The notes under the pieces: model-generated | Told to the model about the DNA's origin: nothing | The model's input: only the letters and a program-made list of their open reading frames with translations | Database searches by the model: none | Shown: positions 51,001 to 58,038 of the stretch, in pieces | How the letters are laid out: the number at the start of each line of letters is the position of its first letter | Position numbering within the stretch: the first letter of the stretch is position 1 | NCBI RefSeq assembly: GCF_000974425.1 | Contig: NZ_CP010429.1 | Span: 4,278,001 to 4,342,000 of the forward strand | Length of the DNA stretch: 64,000 nt | Reading direction: 5' to 3' | Origin: Spirosoma radiotolerans | GTDB taxonomy: Bacteria > Bacteroidota > Bacteroidia > Cytophagales > Spirosomataceae | Program-made: the position numbers and the translations under genes

Positions 51001-51503
51001 AGAAAGTATATGAGCAACAATACGATACGAGTGGACTTACGCTCTTCTACGAACGAAAAGGGCCGAAGGAAGTCACCTGCAAAGGAGCGCTGATGCAGCC
51101 TGCCAACAGCCGGCCTGTCGATACGGAAGCCATTAATTATGTGTATCCGGCCACGTTCAACGACGAATTTCCGACGCTAACTTATGCTGACCTTCGGAAG
51201 CCGGAAGTTGTGGATTCACTGCTGAAAGAGACCAACGAATTCATCGATTTCTTCTTTGCTATCAACCAGCAGTTTAGTTTCGTCAGGAACCTGAACGTGT
51301 CTTCACGGTCGTTGGTAGTGGCGCAGCAGGAATTGCGGACGCATCTGGATACTTCGTTAATGGATGGTATTCAGCGAAAAGAAAGTGAAGTAGCGGCCGA
51401 ATACAGCGGTATGATCGATACGCTTAGCTCGACAATCGAAGAAACGCTGTTTTTCTATCCGCTCATTGGCGCGATCAATAAACTGGCGAATGCCCTGGCG
51501 TAG
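48069..51503 (+). CDS. Giant actin/Hsp70-type ATPase (SrfB-like)
   Basis: 1144 residues, no signal peptide. The ATPase core is in the C-terminal half: phosphate-1 loop DFGTTNT starting at D592, phosphate-2 loop DIGGGTSD starting at D807, and adenosine loop SGTGSK (G953-K957). All three actin-superfamily nucleotide motifs are present in order. The first 590 residues match nothing I recognise; they contain a vWA-like hint at LAIKPDLSGSM (a D-x-S-x-S match) and beta-rich stretches. Overall plan recalls the SrfB virulence-factor family, by memory only. Inference: nucleotide-dependent partner of the tubulin-like protein. Confidence 0.78.
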   Translation: MPTTFSLHNPTPGLHWYVSKPLGTDQIAAIRDPQGGQTVKQPTSIPSPFARMDLVRSAFLNLAIKPDLSGSMNDQRIVSDCLDVGELFFNYDKLKTFVTITPFDVRTDLERLRQSSSQGHKRLGDALKLFLDQDAAEYNFNAINRLFVLSYRGRVVGGTSPKTLFFSSGNDLSWVDVSMGNDRLFDASVCPLHQRDIEYQKFWYAIKLFMPNFRDRFREVDDYLNRSRALLQQQNPAMFYEHIESQNGQPLLTREKFDQDFDELTTGPGDVVEVLGFPLRKKKSDVRAIDTVSDFIIKSDKYARLNPNQPRPMALQNRFFRQFTYVPQAQWNSNTPVPYYARESWRENQRPLPGQPGNYPWLTVSDLLEPYLIRLPFPTDRGRFFDGNLQTSATDKGFLLPLKKDFFDFFDVEDLLQGRVRLKMTPQGGGINVTLDIPVTAPNQPGNQFVTFERLYNPTVGTSNAPNETTNEGIIVENSFTVNIYPFVRSGAVSVPADYRIQLIESGFDSQNQYELTYFRQQANAEVKPESKHQRTVRQQNTDGSSVYYVLREEFDYLQTHIRADGRDMNGIVLPRWQEYNGGSKQFEFSVDFGTTNTHVEYKVDGGSPRPFDVAELTPQVATLVAPAQYNPALFELFLLYDLEFVPPTIGPGRPDSFPTRTAIAEPMNLSYNQQTQALADFNIPFYVERQPAGSNRITTNLKWAKNNDQTERRVEAFLEELLMLIKNKVLTEGGNLTQTTVYWFFPASMTPGRVSQLRADWQELYDRYIGGAPGRLREVSESVAPFYYYKQNPTLSASARPVINVDIGGGTSDVVVYERNEPKLLTSFRFAGNAIYGDAFSEYGAASHNGFIRKYADRIQTLLESQSLGNLSDNNRRMLDTNRSEDIMAFWFSIEKSNDVKAKSMLSFNGMLAKDEDMKIVFVLFYTALLYHIARLMKHRGINLPGAITFSGTGSKLLTIISTDDQMLGKLARAIFEKVYEQQYDTSGLTLFYERKGPKEVTCKGALMQPANSRPVDTEAINYVYPATFNDEFPTLTYADLRKPEVVDSLLKETNEFIDFFFAINQQFSFVRNLNVSSRSLVVAQQELRTHLDTSLMDGIQRKESEVAAEYSGMIDTLSSTIEETLFFYPLIGAINKLANALA

Positions 51504-51535
51504 TGCATGCTTTTCCCACCACTAAACCTATTCGT

Positions 51536-52903
51536 ATGCCAAAAGTAGCCTACCTAGGCGTTGTCTCTTTGTGCATGTCGGCGTCGCTGACGCTGGCACA
51601 AAATGCCAATCAGGCCGCCGTTGATACACTGACAAAAGATGTGGCAATTGCTGTTTTTGCAGGGATCAGCCAGCCGAAAGCGCAGGAAATCTACACGCAA
51701 TTGCTGGAATGCAGCGATGGCTGCGACCCGCAACAAGTCATTCGCGGGGTAGGTAGCTGGGATCAGGTAGGCGCTAAAATGCAGGAACTGGCCATGCTGA
51801 AAAATACAGCCGCCTTCGTAGCGATGTCGCCCGCCGAGGCAAATACCGCCATCCGGAAACAACTGGCTCAGTTTTACGCGAAGTACAAGAGTGACAAAAA
51901 CTACGGAAAACCCCTCAGCCCGGCCGTTCAGGCGCAGATACTCGCTAAAGTAGATGGCTTGCTTCCACCGGCCGCTGCCCCTGAGCCGTCGGCCCAAACC
52001 GCCGACAAGCCAGCCGCGTCGGACGCAGCGGCAGACGACGAAACAGGTATAACGCCGGAAGCGCTCCAGCTCAGTCAGTTGGAGCGCCAGAAAAAGGAGG
52101 CAGAAGGAAAACAGCTTTGGATGATGATACTAGGTGCACTTGCAGGACTCGTGGTTGGTGCCGGTGCTGTTTATCTACTGGCCTATCGCGCCCTGAAAAA
52201 TGAGGTAGATCGACTGACCGACGAGAATGGTAAACTGAGCCGCCAAAATGACAGCTTGTTGCGCAGCAAGCCCGCCAACGAACCCAGGCCGACAAATGAA
52301 CCCCGTCAGCCACAAGGTGATTTGCGGCAAAAAGCCAGCGCCTACGACGCCATTATAACGGAACTAGGTACCAACAACCCGTTAGTCGCAATTCAGCAAC
52401 TCAAACAACAGGCTGCCCAGCCTACGCCCCCACCGGCACCCAGAGTCCGTTCGGGCGAACCGGTCATTGAGACGGGGTCGATTACGGACCCCATGCCTGT
52501 TCTGACGCAACCCATAGCGCCCCCGGCAGCACCCATTGCCGTGCCCCCTACGCCGGTAGAAGCCCCCGCTCCGGCCCGGTCGGAGGTAGTTTACTTTCCA
52601 CCCCCCGATCCAACGGGCCAGTTCGATAGTCAGCAAAAAAGTGGTACGCTTTCCCCCGAGTCAGCGTATCGGTTCAGCATCAACGCCAGCAATCCGTCGG
52701 TAGCTTCGTTCCGGTTTGAAGCCGAACCGGGGCGGGTGGCGCGCTTTCTGACGTATCGAAACTACATGATCGAACCGGCCTGCGACAGCGAGAACAGCTA
52801 TACGAGCACCCATACTCGTATTGTTATGCGCCGGGATGGGGAGGCCGTTCTTGAAAACGGTGTCTGGCGCGTGAAGACAAAAGCACTGATCCGGTATGAA
52901 TAA
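51536..52903 (+). CDS. Single-pass membrane protein with periplasmic and cytoplasmic domains
   Basis: 455 residues from the ATG at 51536; the frame is open back to 51503 but a signal peptide begins at 51536 (VAYLGVVSLCMSASLTLAQ). A helical extracytoplasmic domain (about 25-150, Cys pair in LLECSDGCD), one membrane span at about 194-217 (MMILGALAGLVVGAGAVYLL), a coiled coil (VDRLTDENGKLSRQNDSLL), a Pro-rich linker with VRSGEPVIE at 304-312, and a conserved-looking C-terminal beta domain (about 375-455). It would connect the periplasm with the cytoplasmic ATPases. Family unknown. The next gene overlaps its end by eight bases. Confidence 0.72.
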   Translation: MPKVAYLGVVSLCMSASLTLAQNANQAAVDTLTKDVAIAVFAGISQPKAQEIYTQLLECSDGCDPQQVIRGVGSWDQVGAKMQELAMLKNTAAFVAMSPAEANTAIRKQLAQFYAKYKSDKNYGKPLSPAVQAQILAKVDGLLPPAAAPEPSAQTADKPAASDAAADDETGITPEALQLSQLERQKKEAEGKQLWMMILGALAGLVVGAGAVYLLAYRALKNEVDRLTDENGKLSRQNDSLLRSKPANEPRPTNEPRQPQGDLRQKASAYDAIITELGTNNPLVAIQQLKQQAAQPTPPPAPRVRSGEPVIETGSITDPMPVLTQPIAPPAAPIAVPPTPVEAPAPARSEVVYFPPPDPTGQFDSQQKSGTLSPESAYRFSINASNPSVASFRFEAEPGRVARFLTYRNYMIEPACDSENSYTSTHTRIVMRRDGEAVLENGVWRVKTKALIRYE

Positions 52904-53471
52904 GGTTCTTATTAGTCTGCTGCTCATTGGTCTTGTGCTTTACCTGTCGGGCTGCTCGGGCTGCTCCCGGTCGGGTAGTCATCAACCCCGGCGAAGCAAG
53001 CATAGTACCGCTGACAAAACGGAACAACCGTCATCTGAAACGCCCGCCCCGGCGTCTAAACCAACGCTAACAAAAATGGGAAGCGGCCCAACGGAAGTGG
53101 CGATGGAAAAGGCGAATGGCGTTTACAAAGTACCTGTCACGATCAATGGGACACCCATGAAGTTTATTCTGGATACGGGGGCCAGTCTAATTTCGATAAC
53201 CGCTACCGAAGCTGACTTTATGGTCAAGCACGGCACCATTACGGATGCCGATATTGTCGGCCAATCGCGGTTTCAGGATGCCAGCGGAGCCGTTTCTCCC
53301 GGTGCAGTCATTCGGCTCAAATCCGTACAGATTGGCGATCGCGTCCTTGAGAACGTCAACGCCAATGTCGTTGCCAATGCCAAAGCACCCTTGTTGCTGG
53401 GTCAGTCGGCCTTATCTCAATTCGGTAAAATTTCGGTGGATTATCGGCGTAATGTTGTGACGTTCGACTGA
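52896..53471 (+). CDS. Retropepsin-like aspartic protease lipoprotein
   Basis: 191 residues. Lipoprotein signal with lipobox LSGC (Cys20). The single-domain aspartic protease fold has the active site D93-T-G-A (FILDTGASLISIT) and the second hydrophobic-hydrophobic-Gly element LLLGQSAL. Known: such clan AA proteases work as dimers. The gene overlaps the previous one by eight bases, so the two are translationally coupled and belong to the cluster. Target unknown; a neighbour in the cluster is a natural candidate. Confidence 0.84.
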   Translation: MNKVLISLLLIGLVLYLSGCSGCSRSGSHQPRRSKHSTADKTEQPSSETPAPASKPTLTKMGSGPTEVAMEKANGVYKVPVTINGTPMKFILDTGASLISITATEADFMVKHGTITDADIVGQSRFQDASGAVSPGAVIRLKSVQIGDRVLENVNANVVANAKAPLLLGQSALSQFGKISVDYRRNVVTFD

Positions 53472-53497
53472 AATTCGGTGTTTTGTACGTTGTAAAG

Positions 53498-53572
53498 GTA
53501 GTATGTCATAAGCTGGGGCGTGGTAAATAGCTGATACAAAGCCGAACCACGTCCCAGCTTATGACATACTAC
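53498..53572. repeat. Inverted repeat between the protease and WG-repeat genes
   Basis: Arms at 53498-53523 and 53547-53572 (26 bases, one mismatch; GTAGTATGTCATAAGCTGGG...). The loop contains AGCTGATAC, only loosely like the GCTGACGCG core. Arm sequence is unlike the other families. Confidence 0.8.
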
Positions 53573-53603
53573 ACATGACCTTTCTCCTCTTCAACCTGTC
53601 CCT

Positions 53604-55019
53604 ATGACCGACACCGAACTGACCGACCGACTTCGTGAAGCCATCGTACTCGACGGCCCGGACGCCTGGCGTACAAACGGGTATCTGGAGGATGCCCGGC
53701 AGGCTGGTCTGTCAGAAGCCGATGCCCAGAAACGGGCAGTTGCCATTAGCCAGGAAGTGGCCAACAATAATCTGCTGTTTCAAAATATACAGGCCCGCAT
53801 TGCCCGATTAGCCCAACCATCCCGGATTCATCTGTACGATCAGGATCTGAATCAGATCGTCAATGCGGCTAGTTCCTTAAAACTTTCCCCCGATTTTGTC
53901 CGGCATCAGTGGGTGCCAACGGTTCTAAAACGCTTAGGGGGCGAATCGAAAGCGCAACAGCCTCAACCGGTTGTGGAGTCGCCCGTTCCTGCTCCCCCAC
54001 CGATTGCCGAACCCGTGGCAAAACCAGCCGTCGACCCGTTCGTTGAGCGGACGCCGGAACTACCGAAACCCGCTGTTACTCCTCCCGAACCAGTCCGGTC
54101 TGGTAACCCCGTCATTGAGGCCCCGGTTTATGTGTCGCCACCGCCAGTAGCACCGATTGAGCGACCTCTAAAGCCCCCCTCCCCACCAGAACCGGCGCCG
54201 GTTGTCCGGTCATTTACGGCTACCCCCGCTCGTGTCAGCAAAGGCCAGCCGGTTACTCTGGCCTGGGAAGTGGACAATTTGCTGGCCGTAACGATTGACG
54301 ATTTGGGCGAGGGCTTGTCGCCAACAAATCGGGGGTGGGTAAAGCCGACGAAAACAACGGATTATACCCTATTTGACGCGAATAACAATCCCTTGAGTAC
54401 CGTGCGGGTGGAAGTCATCAAACCAGATCGCAGTGGCTTGTACGGCGTTTTGTTCGCCCTGACCTTACTGGCTGTCATCTACTGGTTTATCAAAAGTACC
54501 AACAAAAACGACGACGGCTCAACCATTGACCGGAAAGCAGAGCAGACAACCAGCGCTTCGGATGAACGCCCTTCAAGCCGAAAAAAAAAAGTAAAGCGCG
54601 AGAAACGACAGCCAAAAACCGAGACAAGTGAAACGGTTGAACCAACAGCCGAGCCAACCACAAAACTACCCGAGCTCGCTAAAAAAGCCGAACCTCCTGT
54701 AAGTAAACCGACTCGGGAAGAAAAACCAGTTTCGGTTGAACCAGCGCCCAAACCAGCTACCCCGGCCGATGCGCGTCAGGGCAAATACGAAGAGGCCTTC
54801 GGGGATAAACCATACGATAAAGTTGAATTGGGTACTGATGAGCGAGGCTGGCGTCGGGCTCGAAGCAACGGCCGATGGGGCTATGTCAATGCAAATGACG
54901 AATGGGTGATTCAGCCAGAATTTGAGGCCGTCACCCCTTTCCGGGGCAATACGGCCGCCGTATTCCTGAACGGACAGCTTATGACGATTAACCGTTCAGG
55001 GGAACAGGTGAAGAAATGA
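53604..55019 (+). CDS. Single-pass membrane protein with Ig-like and WG-repeat domains
   Basis: 471 residues. N-terminal helical part (about 1-110), Pro-rich linker with VRSGNPVIE at 164-172 (shared with the membrane protein at 51536), an Ig-like fold (about 205-272; TPARVSKGQPVTLAWEV), one membrane span (about 278-296; GLYGVLFALTLLAVIYWFI), a Lys/Glu-rich linker, and two WG-type repeats at the C-terminus (NGRWGYVNANDEWVIQPEF). Known: WG repeats mediate protein contacts. No signal peptide, so the orientation is unclear. Confidence 0.72.
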   Translation: MTDTELTDRLREAIVLDGPDAWRTNGYLEDARQAGLSEADAQKRAVAISQEVANNNLLFQNIQARIARLAQPSRIHLYDQDLNQIVNAASSLKLSPDFVRHQWVPTVLKRLGGESKAQQPQPVVESPVPAPPPIAEPVAKPAVDPFVERTPELPKPAVTPPEPVRSGNPVIEAPVYVSPPPVAPIERPLKPPSPPEPAPVVRSFTATPARVSKGQPVTLAWEVDNLLAVTIDDLGEGLSPTNRGWVKPTKTTDYTLFDANNNPLSTVRVEVIKPDRSGLYGVLFALTLLAVIYWFIKSTNKNDDGSTIDRKAEQTTSASDERPSSRKKKVKREKRQPKTETSETVEPTAEPTTKLPELAKKAEPPVSKPTREEKPVSVEPAPKPATPADARQGKYEEAFGDKPYDKVELGTDERGWRRARSNGRWGYVNANDEWVIQPEFEAVTPFRGNTAAVFLNGQLMTINRSGEQVKK

Positions 55020-55063
55020 ACGTGAAACGACAGTATGCTTTAACCCATTGTCGCTTCACGTTC
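55018..55063. terminator. Stem overlapping the stop of the WG-repeat gene
   Basis: GAACGTGAAACGACA and TGTCGCTTCACGTTC pair with one mismatch; the left arm begins inside the stop codon. Likely 3' stem of the cluster transcript. Confidence 0.55.
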
Positions 55064-55068
55064 ACTTT

Positions 55069-55140
55069 TCCTCGGTCCGTGTCCTCACGGACCGCATCAA
55101 TGAATCGGCACGCGCGGTCCGTGAGGACACGGACCGTGGA
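55069..55140. repeat. Family A long inverted repeat
   Basis: Arms at 55069-55095 and 55114-55140 (27 bases, one mismatch; TCCTCGGTCCGTGTCCTCAC...). The inner part CGGTCCGTG-TCCT-CACGGACCG is a palindrome within the arm. Together with the stem at 55018 it separates convergent genes. Loop lacks the GCTGACGCG core. Confidence 0.85.
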
Positions 55141-55174
55141 CATAGTGCATCTACGCCCCGATCCTCACCGATCA

Positions 55175-55279
55175 TTAAGCCTTCTTTGCTTTCTTCTCGC
55201 GCTTTTCTTCTTTTTTCTCTTTCGGAGTTTTCGCCGGTTCTTTCTTCGTGTTTTTCTTGGCGTCCTGACTCTTTGCCAT
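55175..55279 (-). CDS. Small lysine-rich protein
   Basis: 34 residues, ATG at 55279 and TAA at 55175-55177. Sequence begins MAKSQDAKKNTKKEP and continues as almost pure Lys/Glu/Ala (KEKKEEKREKKAKKA). Highly charged, likely disordered or a single helix. Small proteins of this kind recur in Cytophagales genomes, to my recollection; function unknown. It lies alone between convergent gene sets. Confidence 0.65.
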   Translation of the reverse strand: MAKSQDAKKNTKKEPAKTPKEKKEEKREKKAKKA

Positions 55280-55413
55280 AATAATCTGTCTTTAGAAATT
55301 AGTTTTTCATTTTATCGTGCTGGCTACTAGCTTCTCTACCGTAAGTCACCCCTAGCCGAGAGCCGCCCGTACGATTCCTGGACTTGTAACGACTTACCAC
55401 TTTTTTTATTTTC

Positions 55414-56259
55414 TTATGGGCCCAGCGTCACGGTGAGCTTCTGAAAGGATGTCCAGTAGCCTGAAGAGGTCAGCCCAATCCCATTCCCAGCCAGTAGTTT
55501 GAATGGATACGGGCTGCTGCGAATTTCCTGCGCGTTTACGTAAAAATGGAGTTCTTCTCCTTTACGTTGTATGCTAAGTCGATTGCGATTTTTTTCAACC
55601 GATACACCCGGCGAGAAGAAATCGGCCGGCATATAATCGCTGACCGTTTTCCCGTTCGATACCCGCACCACCGCCACCTCGCCTTTCTCGTTCAGGGTAA
55701 AGGCATTGTAGTTAAGCGAATCGACAACACCAAACAGCACGCCCCCCGTTGGAATACGACCTGAGTCAGCTAGCACATCCACTTTGATGGTGAAAAAATC
55801 GGCGTTATTCAGGTTAATATCCCTCGGTAGTTCAACCGCGCTGAAGGCTATCTGTTGGGTGTTTGTATTCCGTTTACGGATACTATACCGACCAAGTCCA
55901 ATCTGGTAATAATAATCCCCTTTTGTACCAGCCTTCCAGCCATTTCGGTTGGTAGCAAAATCGCCCGCGAACGCTGGCCGATAATCAGCGGTGCTGTTCG
56001 CTAACGTCGATGGGCGGGCCGGTACTAGTGGTGTTGATACCGTGCCGGTTTCCGTCCGCTCGGCGGGGGCAGCCGTCGCCGGGCTTACGGGTGCGTTTAC
56101 GGGCTGGTTGGTTTGCAAACGAGCTGTTGGCTTCAGGGTCACCTTTTGCCACTCGCTCGAAGCCGAATACAGAGCCGACTTTTCCCGTCGCCCGGCCGAC
56201 TGAGCAAAGCTGCTCGTTAAAAAGAGAGGTATGAAGGCAATGATCAAATAAAAGCGCAT
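55414..56259 (-). CDS. Hypothetical exported protein, concanavalin-like (DUF1080-like) C-terminal domain
   Basis: 281 residues. Signal peptide (YLIIAFIPLFLTSSFAQ), low-complexity Pro/Thr/Ala linker (about 45-90), and a beta-sandwich resembling DUF1080/laminin-G folds (FAGDFATNRNGWKAG; VLFGVVDSLNYNAFTLNEKG; KNRNRLSIQRKGEELHFYVN). No catalytic residues recognised. Probably a periplasmic or surface binding protein. First gene upstream of it on the strand is the 371-residue protein (74 bases). Confidence 0.65.
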   Translation of the reverse strand: MRFYLIIAFIPLFLTSSFAQSAGRREKSALYSASSEWQKVTLKPTARLQTNQPVNAPVSPATAAPAERTETGTVSTPLVPARPSTLANSTADYRPAFAGDFATNRNGWKAGTKGDYYYQIGLGRYSIRKRNTNTQQIAFSAVELPRDINLNNADFFTIKVDVLADSGRIPTGGVLFGVVDSLNYNAFTLNEKGEVAVVRVSNGKTVSDYMPADFFSPGVSVEKNRNRLSIQRKGEELHFYVNAQEIRSSPYPFKLLAGNGIGLTSSGYWTSFQKLTVTLGP

Positions 56260-56333
56260 CGTTAGTTTGGTAGATCTATTCAGCTTCTGGGGCTTTATAG
56301 AAGGGGTTTGGGTGCTAAAACAAGGAGTGTCAA

Positions 56334-57449
56334 TTAAAACGAATACCGGACTAAAGCCGTCGGCTGGCCAGCCTGAAAACCAGGGCTGATCGTTACCGAT
56401 TGATACCGCCTTGCTTCTTTTTGACTCTGACTATTGCGGACGCCTTTGATGAACGTCAGAATAACATCGGCCGCGGCCACGACAAGAGCGCCCCGCGTCG
56501 CCATAAAGTAGGTATGATGATGGTCGTTCGCTGTCTTATAATAGGGTTCGCCAGCTGTCATATTTTTCTGCTGTTCATAAATTGCATACGCATCGTTCGA
56601 CTTCTGCCGTTCCATAAATCCATAAATCAGCAGCCCATAACAGCCTACCGTTACCAAGGGTCGCAAGCCAATTTTCGGTTTGGGTGTTTGCACGAAAATA
56701 TTGCCAATCCCAGGCGCCACAACAGATACCAGCGCCCAGGCAGGTCCCGCATAGCGTCGTCTGACCGAACGGGGCTCACTGAGGGGTTCCATTATCGGGC
56801 TGGATGGCGTTGGTTGCACAGAAGGCTCGGGCCGTGGCGCCGTGGCCTGCGGAACCGGCGTTGACACAATGGCGGGGGCGGGCGCAGCAGGCGTGGGTTG
56901 GCGGGATACGGAATCCGCCAAAACAACGGTAGGCCGTCCTCGCTTTGTTTTTTTGTATTGCGGAACCGGTGCGGCTGACGTTGCCGGTGATTCTGTCACC
57001 GCTACGGGGTCACTTTTGGCGGGTTTGGGAGTAGCCGATGCGGGGGCGGGCGTTGTCACGGCTGGCTTTTGAACCACTACAGGTTCGGGTTCCGCTTGTT
57101 GGCCCGGTGGTGGCGTAATGCCGGTCTTCACAAAAACCTTTGCCTGAATCTCTTCATTCAGCGAATACCCATTCGCCAGTGCATTCCAGATGATCCGCCG
57201 ATCAGAGCCGGCCGTAATGCGAAAGCCAAAATCACCCCGAACGAATTCCGGTGAAATGCGCAGGGCACCGCGAATCCGGCTACGGACTTCAAAATAAACC
57301 GAATCGCCGTAGCGGGTATTAATCAGGTCATACCGGATTTCGAGCTGCGACGAATCGGCCACCCGAATCCGGACATTCCGAACGCGCTCCTGCGCCCGAC
57401 TCGACAAGGCCATTGCAAAACACAATAAAAGAGTAAAAACTAGGCGCAT
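56334..57449 (-). CDS. Exported protein with beta domain, Pro-rich linker and two membrane spans
   Basis: 371 residues. Signal peptide (LVFTLLLCFAMALSSRAQ), a beta domain (about 20-110; RIRVADSSQLEIRYDL), a long Pro/Ala/Thr linker (about 112-230) and a C-terminal region with two hydrophobic segments (AGPAWALVSVVAPGIGNIFV; ATRGALVVAAADVILTFI), like the DUF5683 type. Starts six bases after the PKD lipoprotein stop, so they share a message. The Pro-rich linkers recall those of the neighbouring cluster, but a shared function is only a guess. Confidence 0.62.
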   Translation of the reverse strand: MRLVFTLLLCFAMALSSRAQERVRNVRIRVADSSQLEIRYDLINTRYGDSVYFEVRSRIRGALRISPEFVRGDFGFRITAGSDRRIIWNALANGYSLNEEIQAKVFVKTGITPPPGQQAEPEPVVVQKPAVTTPAPASATPKPAKSDPVAVTESPATSAAPVPQYKKTKRGRPTVVLADSVSRQPTPAAPAPAIVSTPVPQATAPRPEPSVQPTPSSPIMEPLSEPRSVRRRYAGPAWALVSVVAPGIGNIFVQTPKPKIGLRPLVTVGCYGLLIYGFMERQKSNDAYAIYEQQKNMTAGEPYYKTANDHHHTYFMATRGALVVAAADVILTFIKGVRNSQSQKEARRYQSVTISPGFQAGQPTALVRYSF

Positions 57450-57455
57450 GGTGGG

Positions 57456-57791
57456 TTAGTTACTGACGGTAATTTGTTTAGTAGTCGTAAAGTTGTCATC
57501 GCACGCGTTAGCCAGTGTCAACGTTACGGTGTAGGTTCCTGCCTTAGAGTAGTTGTAGGTCACGCGCGTTCCTACGCGGCTTTTGCCACTGCCATCGCCG
57601 GGGTCCCAACCGACGGCGCCAATGTCGCCCTGCGGATTTTCGAGAAAAAATGTAACATCTAAACGACCGACGGTATACCCGATCCCGGCAGCCGGTTTAG
57701 CACAGGTTAGGAATGTTTTTTTTGTTAAATCAAACGGTTCACAGGCCATTGTAGCCAGTAATACCAACAGATAAATAGCCCGTTTATACAT
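57456..57791 (-). CDS. PKD-domain lipoprotein
   Basis: 111 residues. Lipoprotein signal with Cys17 in LATMAC. One PKD-like beta sandwich (GAVGWDPGDGSGKSR; YNYSKAGTYTVTLTLANACDD), with a Cys pair (C30 in TCAKP, C99 in NACDD). Surface-exposed anchor or binding protein. First gene of a two- or three-gene minus-strand operon. Confidence 0.75.
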   Translation of the reverse strand: MYKRAIYLLVLLATMACEPFDLTKKTFLTCAKPAAGIGYTVGRLDVTFFLENPQGDIGAVGWDPGDGSGKSRVGTRVTYNYSKAGTYTVTLTLANACDDNFTTTKQITVSN

Positions 57792-58038
57792 ACGTAATTT
57801 AAAGAGTCAGGACATTGATTTATTGAGTTGTGGCAATAGCGAAACATAGTTACTTTCTACCCTAAAGAACCACAACACAACAGACGAACGTCTTAGGATT
57901 GTCAGCAAAGTAAACAATACTTGGGAAACGAGCCAACGCGTTAAAAACTAAATCCGTTTCTTGCATTCATTTCGGCGGTGGCCAACATTTTTCGTAAATT
58001 TAAAGAGTCCAACGACACATTAATTCACCGACTTACCC
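57792..58038. other. Divergent gap before the hybrid kinase
   Basis: 247 bases, no gene. TAAATTTA at 57995-58002 is close to, but not a match for, the -7 box. No strong inverted repeat. Confidence 0.35.
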
